From the NCBI GenBank assembly GCA_944384865.1, contig CALWVC010000001.1, positions 1 through 27,202 of the forward strand: a stretch of DNA of 27,202 nt, given 5' to 3'. The notes below the pieces were generated by a model. That model was given only the letters and a program-made list of their open reading frames with translations, was not told the DNA's origin and searched no databases. Position 1 is the first letter of the stretch. Every line of letters starts with the position of its first letter. The stretch is from an uncultured Clostridia bacterium. Its GTDB lineage: Bacteria; Bacillota; Clostridia; Oscillospirales; Acutalibacteraceae. Positions 22,464 to 27,202 of this stretch are shown piece after piece. A program made the position numbers and the translations under genes.

Positions 22464-24140
22464 ATGTCTGAATTTATCCAGCTGAAAAAATCCAACTGTA
22501 AAAACTGCTATAAATGCATTCGGCACTGCTCGGTCAAATCCATTGCGTTTACAGATGATCGCGCGCATATCATTGACGACGAATGTATTTTGTGCGGGCA
22601 TTGCTATGTAGTATGTCCACAGGATGCCAAGCAGATTCGCAACGATGTGCAGAAGGCTAAAGAGCTGATTGCAAAGTATCCGAAGGTGATTGCCAGCATT
22701 GCGCCGTCTTTTGTTGCCAATTATAAAGGCGTTTCGATGCCGGCGATGCAGAAGGCGCTGCAGCAGCTCGGCTTTTTTGCTGCGGATGAAACAGCGGTTG
22801 GCGCGACCTATGTCAAAACCGAATATGAAAAGCTGGTGGCCGGTGGAGACGGAAGCCCGATCATATCTTCCTGCTGTCATACTGTCAATCTGCTGATTCG
22901 GAAACATTATCCGGATGCGTTGCCGTATCTGGCGAAGGTTGTGTCGCCGATGGCGGCGGATTGTCTGGCGGTCAAACAGCAATATCCCGATGCGAAAACG
23001 GTGTTTATCGGGCCGTGTATTTCCAAAAAGGCTGAGGCAGAACAATATCCGGAATGGGTGGACTGTGTACTGACCTTTGAGGAACTGACGGGCTGGATGC
23101 AGGAGCAGGGCGTGGAGTTTGAGCAAATCCCCGAGGATATTACCAAAACCAAAGCGCGGCTGTTTCCCACTACCGGCGGCATTTTAAAAACGATGCAGTG
23201 TGACGCGCCGAATTATACCTATATGAGCATTGACGGAATCGATAACTGTGTGCAGGTGTTGCAGGATATTGCCAGGGGGACGATTAAAAACTGTTTTATT
23301 GAAATGTCCGCCTGCGTAGGCAGCTGTATCGGCGGCCCGGTGATGGAGAAATACCGGCATACGCCGGTAGCGGATTTTATTGCAGTAGAGCATGCTGCGG
23401 GACCGGAGCAGTTTGAAATTGCGCCGTTGGACGAACAGATGCTGGTTTATGAACAACCGTATATCGGCGTACATAAGCAGATGCCCGGAAAGCTGGAGAT
23501 TGAAGCGGTTCTGAAGAAAATGGGCAAGGAAAAGCCGGAGGATGAGCTCAATTGCGGAACCTGCGGTTATAATACCTGCCGGGAAAAAGCAATTGCAGTA
23601 TGTCAGGGCAAGGCCAATATTTCCATGTGCCTGCCATTTTTAAAAGAGAAGGCGGAGTCCTTCTCAGATAATATCATTAAAAATACGCCGAATGGCATCA
23701 TTGTGTTGAATGAGGCGCTGGAGGTGCAGCAGATTAACCGGGCTGCGATGAAGATTCTGAATGTACGTTCGGCATCGGATGTTCTGGGTGAGCAGGTTGT
23801 CCGGGTGCTGGAGCCGAAGGATTTCTTTGAAGTATTGGAGAGCGGCCACAACATTCACGATAAGCGGATGTATCTGGCGGAATATAAAAAATATGTCGAA
23901 GAAACGGTAATTTATGATAAAAACTATCGGATCTTGATGTGTATTTTGCGGGATGTAACGGATGAGGAAGCTGAGCGGGAGAGCAAAGAGAAGCTCAGCA
24001 GGCAGACGATTGAAATTACCGACAAAGTTGTAGAAAAGCAGATGCGGGTAGTGCAGGAGATTGCCTCGCTGCTGGGAGAGACCACGGCAGAGACGAAAAT
24101 TGCGCTGACCAAGCTGAAGGAGTCGCTGTCTGATGAATAA
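22464..24140 (+). CDS. hydS: Sensory [FeFe] hydrogenase with PAS domain (HydS, group C type)
   Basis: 558 residues. In order: a 2x[4Fe-4S] ferredoxin domain (CKNCYKCIRHC and CILCGHCYVVCP, about residues 12-52), an H-cluster domain with the three signature loops (SSCCH, Cys137/138; GPCISKKAE, Cys185; SACVGSCIGG, Cys284/288), a further 4Fe-4S motif CGTCGYNTC near 364, a PAS domain (about 400-505; TPNGIIVLNEALEVQQINRAA) and a C-terminal helical tail likely to be coiled coil. Both cysteines of the first loop are kept, so the H-cluster should assemble. Lack of a C-terminal kinase and overlap with a phosphatase gene suggest the signal passes to that phosphatase. ATG 22464 sits 7 nt after AGGAGG; ATG 22461 is the alternative. 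H2 sensing is the family hypothesis, not shown for this protein. Confidence 0.9.
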   Translation: MSEFIQLKKSNCKNCYKCIRHCSVKSIAFTDDRAHIIDDECILCGHCYVVCPQDAKQIRNDVQKAKELIAKYPKVIASIAPSFVANYKGVSMPAMQKALQQLGFFAADETAVGATYVKTEYEKLVAGGDGSPIISSCCHTVNLLIRKHYPDALPYLAKVVSPMAADCLAVKQQYPDAKTVFIGPCISKKAEAEQYPEWVDCVLTFEELTGWMQEQGVEFEQIPEDITKTKARLFPTTGGILKTMQCDAPNYTYMSIDGIDNCVQVLQDIARGTIKNCFIEMSACVGSCIGGPVMEKYRHTPVADFIAVEHAAGPEQFEIAPLDEQMLVYEQPYIGVHKQMPGKLEIEAVLKKMGKEKPEDELNCGTCGYNTCREKAIAVCQGKANISMCLPFLKEKAESFSDNIIKNTPNGIIVLNEALEVQQINRAAMKILNVRSASDVLGEQVVRVLEPKDFFEVLESGHNIHDKRMYLAEYKKYVEETVIYDKNYRILMCILRDVTDEEAERESKEKLSRQTIEITDKVVEKQMRVVQEIASLLGETTAETKIALTKLKESLSDE

Positions 24141-25305
24141 TCTGTGTACCGACGTTGGCTATCTGAGTGTCAATAAATATGGGGAACAGCTTTGCGGCGA
24201 TCATATCGAGACAGTCAAACCGGATGATGATTCGATTGTTGTGGTATTGGCAGACGGTATGGGCAGCGGCGTAAAGGCAAATATCTTATCGACGCTGACC
24301 TCTAAGATCATTTCGACCATGATGGCCAATTCCATGAGCCTGGAGGATTGTGTGTCTACCATCGCGGCAACATTGCCGATTTGCTCCGAGCGTCATGTTG
24401 CTTATTCGACGTTTACGATTATGCGGATTACCAATGGCGCGGAAGCGGAGATCATTCAATATGATAATCCGCAGGTGATTTTGCTCCGGGGCGGCAAGCA
24501 TGTGGAATTTTCGAAGACTGTCCTTGAGATTGACGGCAAAACCATTTATAAATCCAGGTTATCACTGGAGGAAAACGATGTGTTTATTGCCACCAGCGAT
24601 GGCGCGATTCATGCAGGAATTGGGGATGCGCTGAATTTCGGCTGGCAGCGGGAGAATATTATTTCATTTATGGAAACGATCTATGATCCGGGCTTTACGG
24701 CGAAAACATTGTCTACGATGCTGTTGGATGAATGTGTTCGATTGTATGGCGGAAAGCCTGGCGACGATACGACGGTTTGTTCGGTCAAACTGCGCCGGCG
24801 GGTGCCGATGAATCTGTTGATCGGGCCGCCGGCGGATCGTGGCGATGTAAACAAAATGTTTTCGCTGTTTTTTGGTAAGGAAGGCAAGCATATCGTCTGC
24901 GGCGGCACCACTTCTACGCTGGCAGCGGAGTTTTTACATAAGCCGCTGAAAACCAGTATTTCGTATGTAGATCCTGAAATTCCGCCGACGGCAAAGATTG
25001 AGGGGGTAGATCTGGTAACCGAAGGCGTGATTACAATGAGCCGGGTATTAGAATATGCGAAAAATTATCTGGCTGATAACGAACAATACACGCAGTGGAG
25101 CTATAAAAAAGACGGCGCGTCGCTGATTGCGCGTTTGTTGTTTGAGGAAGCGACAGATATCAATTTTTTTGTGGGTCGGGCGATTAATCCGGCGCATCAG
25201 AATCCGGATCTGCCTATTACATTTAATATCAAAATGCAATTGGTAGAAGAATTGGTAGAATGCCTAAAAAATATGGGCAAGCAGGTTAAGGTCAGTTATT
25301 TTTAG
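24133..25305 (+). CDS. SpoIIE/PP2C-type serine/threonine phosphatase
   Basis: 390 residues; overlaps hydS by 8 bp with AAGGAG 10 nt upstream. The first 220 or so residues form a SpoIIE-type PP2C phosphatase: VVVLADGMGSGVKAN (metal-binding Asp-Gly), FIATSDGAIHAG and GKPGDDTTVCSVKLRRR. The last 170 residues (from about RRVPMNLLIGPPADRGDVNKMF to the end) form a separate domain I do not recognise, with GGTTSTLAAEFL and a C-terminal INPAHQNPDLPITFNIKMQLVEELVECLKNMGK segment. Phosphatases of this kind next to PAS hydrogenases are thought to carry the signal onward; the substrate is unknown. The overlap with hydS implies coupled translation and probably a complex. Confidence 0.87.
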   Translation: MNNLCTDVGYLSVNKYGEQLCGDHIETVKPDDDSIVVVLADGMGSGVKANILSTLTSKIISTMMANSMSLEDCVSTIAATLPICSERHVAYSTFTIMRITNGAEAEIIQYDNPQVILLRGGKHVEFSKTVLEIDGKTIYKSRLSLEENDVFIATSDGAIHAGIGDALNFGWQRENIISFMETIYDPGFTAKTLSTMLLDECVRLYGGKPGDDTTVCSVKLRRRVPMNLLIGPPADRGDVNKMFSLFFGKEGKHIVCGGTTSTLAAEFLHKPLKTSISYVDPEIPPTAKIEGVDLVTEGVITMSRVLEYAKNYLADNEQYTQWSYKKDGASLIARLLFEEATDINFFVGRAINPAHQNPDLPITFNIKMQLVEELVECLKNMGKQVKVSYF

Positions 25306-25335
25306 GGTAGGGTTTTGCAAAAGGAAGGTTCGCAA

Positions 25336-26763
25336 ATGAGAAAATTTGATACTAAGGTTCAACATCTAAAATATAAGGTGCTTCGGGAGGTTGCGCGGGT
25401 CGCGTGGCAGGATCAGCTTCTTGAAAAAATGCCGGATATTCCGAAAATTATCGTGCCGACCGATACGGCGACCATGCGCTGCTGTGTCTATAAAGAGCGT
25501 GCAATCGTGACCGAGCGGATCAAATTGGCGTTGGGAGGCGATCAGTCGAATCCCAATGTCATTGAAGTCATCGATATTGCCTGCGACGAGTGCCCGGTGG
25601 ATGGATACAGCGTGACGGAAGACTGCCGCGGCTGTATTGCCCACCGTTGTGAAGATGTTTGCAAACGGGGCGCAATTACTTTTGACGAACATCAGAAAGC
25701 GCATATTGATAAGTCGAAATGTGTAGAGTGTGGGCAGTGCGCCAAGGTGTGTCCGTACAGCGCGATCACCAATCGGAAACGTCCCTGTCAAAACGCCTGT
25801 AAAGTGCATGCCATCAGCATGGACGAAAACAAGGCGGCATTGATTGATAACAACAAATGTATTGCCTGCGGCGCCTGTGTATATCAGTGCCCGTTTGGCG
25901 CGATCATGGATAAGTCTTTCATCATTGATATTATTGACTTGTTGAAAAAGAGCGAAAACAATACGAAATATAAAGTCTATGCGGTGGTTGCGCCGGCAAT
26001 CGCTTCGCAGTTTACCTATGCGACGCTGGGTCAGGCTTTGTCTGGCATCAAGGAACTTGGTTTTTACCACATTGTAGAGGCGGCGTTGGGCGCGGATATG
26101 GTGGCGTACGAGGAGTGTAAAGAGCTGGCTGAGAAAGGCTTTTTGACCAGCTCCTGCTGTCCGGCGTTTGTGGATTATATCGAAAAACAGTTCCCGCAGC
26201 TCAAAGAGCATATTTCTCACAATCTGTCTCCGGCGGCGACCATTGCACGGTATATCAAAAAGACCGATCCAACCTCAAAAATTGTGTTTATCGGACCGTG
26301 TACTGCCAAGAAGATGGAATTTCAGAAAGAACAGGTGCGGCCTTATATTGACAGCGTGATGACCTTTGAAGAATTGCAGGCGCTGTATGACAGCCGGGAT
26401 ATTGATATCACCAAGCTTGGGGAGGACGTCTTAAACAACGCCTCTTATTATGGTCGGATCTTCGCCCGCAGCGGCGGTTTGACCGATGCAGTTCAACAGG
26501 GTCTCAAAGAACGAGATCTTGCGGATTTCGATTACAAGCCGATTGCCTGCGATGGGATTGAAGCCTGCCGGATGGCGTTGTTGCGTGCATCCAAAAATGC
26601 GCTGCCGAACAATTTTATTGAGGGAATGGCCTGTGTCGGCGGCTGTATTGGCGGAGCGGGCTGTCTGACGCACGGTGAGAAAAACAAAAACGACGTAGAT
26701 AAATATGGAATGCTGGCGTTGGAAAAAGATATCTCCAGTGCTATCAGTCTGATGAACCTTTAG
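25336..26763 (+). CDS. hydA: Monomeric [FeFe] hydrogenase, group B type (HydA2)
   Basis: 475 residues; ATG 25336 has AAGGAAGG 7 nt upstream, whereas an in-frame TTG at 25315 does not. The N-terminal third holds iron-sulfur motifs: CDECP...CRGCIAHRCEDVC, then CVECGQCAKVCP and CIACGACVYQCP. The H-cluster loops are SSCCPAF (Cys274/275), GPCTAKKME (Cys322) and GMACVGGCIGGAGC (Cys433/437); the GPC in place of MPC and the compact N-terminus fit group B1/B3 rather than the classical group A. It would produce H2 from reduced ferredoxin without bifurcation. The maturases HydEFG are not encoded here. It is the last gene of the operon, 30 nt after the phosphatase and followed by a strong terminator. Confidence 0.92.
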   Translation: MRKFDTKVQHLKYKVLREVARVAWQDQLLEKMPDIPKIIVPTDTATMRCCVYKERAIVTERIKLALGGDQSNPNVIEVIDIACDECPVDGYSVTEDCRGCIAHRCEDVCKRGAITFDEHQKAHIDKSKCVECGQCAKVCPYSAITNRKRPCQNACKVHAISMDENKAALIDNNKCIACGACVYQCPFGAIMDKSFIIDIIDLLKKSENNTKYKVYAVVAPAIASQFTYATLGQALSGIKELGFYHIVEAALGADMVAYEECKELAEKGFLTSSCCPAFVDYIEKQFPQLKEHISHNLSPAATIARYIKKTDPTSKIVFIGPCTAKKMEFQKEQVRPYIDSVMTFEELQALYDSRDIDITKLGEDVLNNASYYGRIFARSGGLTDAVQQGLKERDLADFDYKPIACDGIEACRMALLRASKNALPNNFIEGMACVGGCIGGAGCLTHGEKNKNDVDKYGMLALEKDISSAISLMNL

Positions 26764-26787
26764 GATTCGATAAAACCGATTTGAGGT

Positions 26788-26826
26788 ATCACACCCCAAA
26801 AGCATAGCTTTTGGGGTGTGATTTTT
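26788..26826 (+). terminator. Intrinsic terminator of the adhE-hyd operon
   Basis: Perfect 16-bp stem ATCACACCCCAAAAGC (26788-26803) / GCTTTTGGGGTGTGAT (26807-26822) with a 3-nt loop and TTTTT. It is 25 nt after the hydA stop and just before the insertion element. Confidence 0.95.
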
Positions 26827-26879
26827 GTCGCTTAAGCATGACAAAACCCCTGGTTCTACCAGGGGTAAATAAAAAAGCC

Positions 26880-26906
26880 TTGGCAAAAAAACCTCCATGC
26901 TACAAT
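26880..26906 (+). promoter_or_regulatory. Possible tnpA promoter
   Basis: TTGGCA (26880-26885) and extended -10 TGC-TACAAT (26898-26906) with a short 15-bp spacing. A start near 26913 falls between the two arms of the RBS-sequestering stem described separately. Confidence 0.45.
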
Positions 26907-26951
26907 CAAGATGGTTTGGCAGCCGCATCATGAAAGAGCAAGGAGGTTTTT
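26887..26951 (+). promoter_or_regulatory. Long-range stem burying the tnpA ribosome binding site
   Basis: AAAAACCTCC (26887-26896) is perfectly complementary to GGAGGTTTTT (26942-26951), which contains the tnpA Shine-Dalgarno. In transcripts that enter from upstream the stem would block translation. Similar 5'-leader repression is known for IS200 tnpA. Confidence 0.65.
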
Positions 26952-26957
26952 ACGCAG

Positions 26958-27202
26958 GTGAAAAATGAAGTAAAGAACACGGCGCACTCCAGCTATCGGT
27001 GCGAATATCACGTGGTATTTGCACCGAAGTACCGTCGAAAGGTGATTTATAAGGCGATACGCAGAGATATCATAGAAATCATCAAAAAGCAATGCAAGGA
27101 GATGAGAGTAGAGATCATCGAAGGAGAGGCGTGCCCAGACCACATCCATCTTCTGGTGAGTATCCCACCGTACATGAGTATAGCGCAGTTTGCGGGGACG
27201 CT
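26958..27202 (+). CDS. tnpA: IS200/IS605 TnpA transposase, 3' end cut by window
   Basis: Y1 HUH single-strand transposase; 81 full codons are visible. It begins with GTG 26958, AAGGAGG 11 nt upstream, and reads SSYRCEYHVVFAPKYRRKVIY, the standard IS200/IS605 N-terminus, then EACPDHIHLLVSIPPYMSI with the metal-binding His-x-His. The catalytic tyrosine lies in the missing C-terminal part. The sequence has no frameshift or stop in the visible part, so the element may be active. Confidence 0.93.
   Translation, partial: MKNEVKNTAHSSYRCEYHVVFAPKYRRKVIYKAIRRDIIEIIKKQCKEMRVEIIEGEACPDHIHLLVSIPPYMSIAQFAGT

Larger units (their letters stand above)
26830..27202 (+). mobile_element. Left end of an IS200/IS605-family insertion sequence (partial)
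   Basis: The tnpA gene that starts here, plus the subterminal hairpin ACCCCTGGT (26846-26854) / ACCAGGGGT (26858-26866) with a TCT loop, identify an IS200/IS605 left end. These elements lack terminal inverted repeats and use subterminal hairpins, so the exact left boundary cannot be fixed without an empty site; it is probably between 26825 and 26845. The right end, and whether tnpB is present, lie beyond the window. Confidence 0.82.

Noticed and set aside
22251..23126. 291-codon minus-strand ORF opposite the thioesterase and hydS genes
   Set aside because: Shadow of two well-supported coding regions, with no ribosome binding site or promoter.
25366..26220. 284-codon minus-strand ORF opposite hydA
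   Set aside because: Shadow of hydA; Arg/His-rich composition is typical of antisense translation.
1..27202. CRISPR array, tRNA or rRNA genes
   Set aside because: No regularly spaced direct repeats and no tRNA- or rRNA-like sequence were seen on either strand.

Overview
The window looks like a chromosomal segment of an anaerobic, fermentative Clostridia bacterium, most likely in the Ruminococcaceae/Oscillospirales. The evidence is strong GGAGG-type ribosome binding sites, tightly packed operons, a THF riboswitch of the Firmicutes type, a clostridial-type Rex operator in front of adhE, and above all an adhE-kinase-hydS-phosphatase-hydA2 locus. That locus resembles the one described for Ruminococcus albus 7 (recalled from the literature, not searched). 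All genes except folT lie on the plus strand.

Layout. (1) 1-740, minus strand: 5' part of a folate-type ECF transporter S component (folT) behind a tetrahydrofolate riboswitch, a terminator-like hairpin that holds the Shine-Dalgarno, and a good sigma-A promoter. (2) 905-6162: four overlapping genes for a GldA/GldF/GldG-like ABC system plus a DUF4340 membrane protein, closed by a terminator. (3) 6163-6507: a regulatory gap with two extended -10 promoters and a possible 39-codon ORF. (4) 6508-11911: yfmF-yfmH-lgt-folD-HAD phosphatase, all overlapping. (5) 12272-13177: an AraC-type regulator. (6) 13178-13703: a strong promoter and a long, structured, unidentified leader. (7) 13704-18205: potABCD polyamine transporter and a Gph-like HAD phosphatase, closed by a terminator. 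(8) 18266-26763: Rex-type operator, adhE, APH-like kinase, small [2Fe-2S] protein, FlK-like thioesterase, PAS-containing sensory [FeFe] hydrogenase (HydS), SpoIIE/PP2C phosphatase and group-B [FeFe] hydrogenase, closed by a 16-bp terminator stem. (9) 26830-end: left end and 5' tnpA of an IS200/IS605 element, cut by the window edge.

How the parts work together. The adhE-hyd operon appears to combine disposal of reducing equivalents (ethanol from acetyl-CoA with NADH; H2 from ferredoxin) with its own sensing. Rex would read NADH/NAD+ at the promoter. HydS would read H2 or redox state and pass it through its PAS/coiled-coil tail to a phosphatase, opposed by the APH-like kinase. The kinase-phosphatase targets, the thioesterase substrate and the [2Fe-2S] partner are unknown; this is the most interesting system in the window. 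The second region worth attention is the roughly 270-nt pot leader, with alternating complementary hexamers and a stem that buries the potA ribosome binding site. Folate appears twice (folT with its riboswitch, and folD), in separate transcription units.
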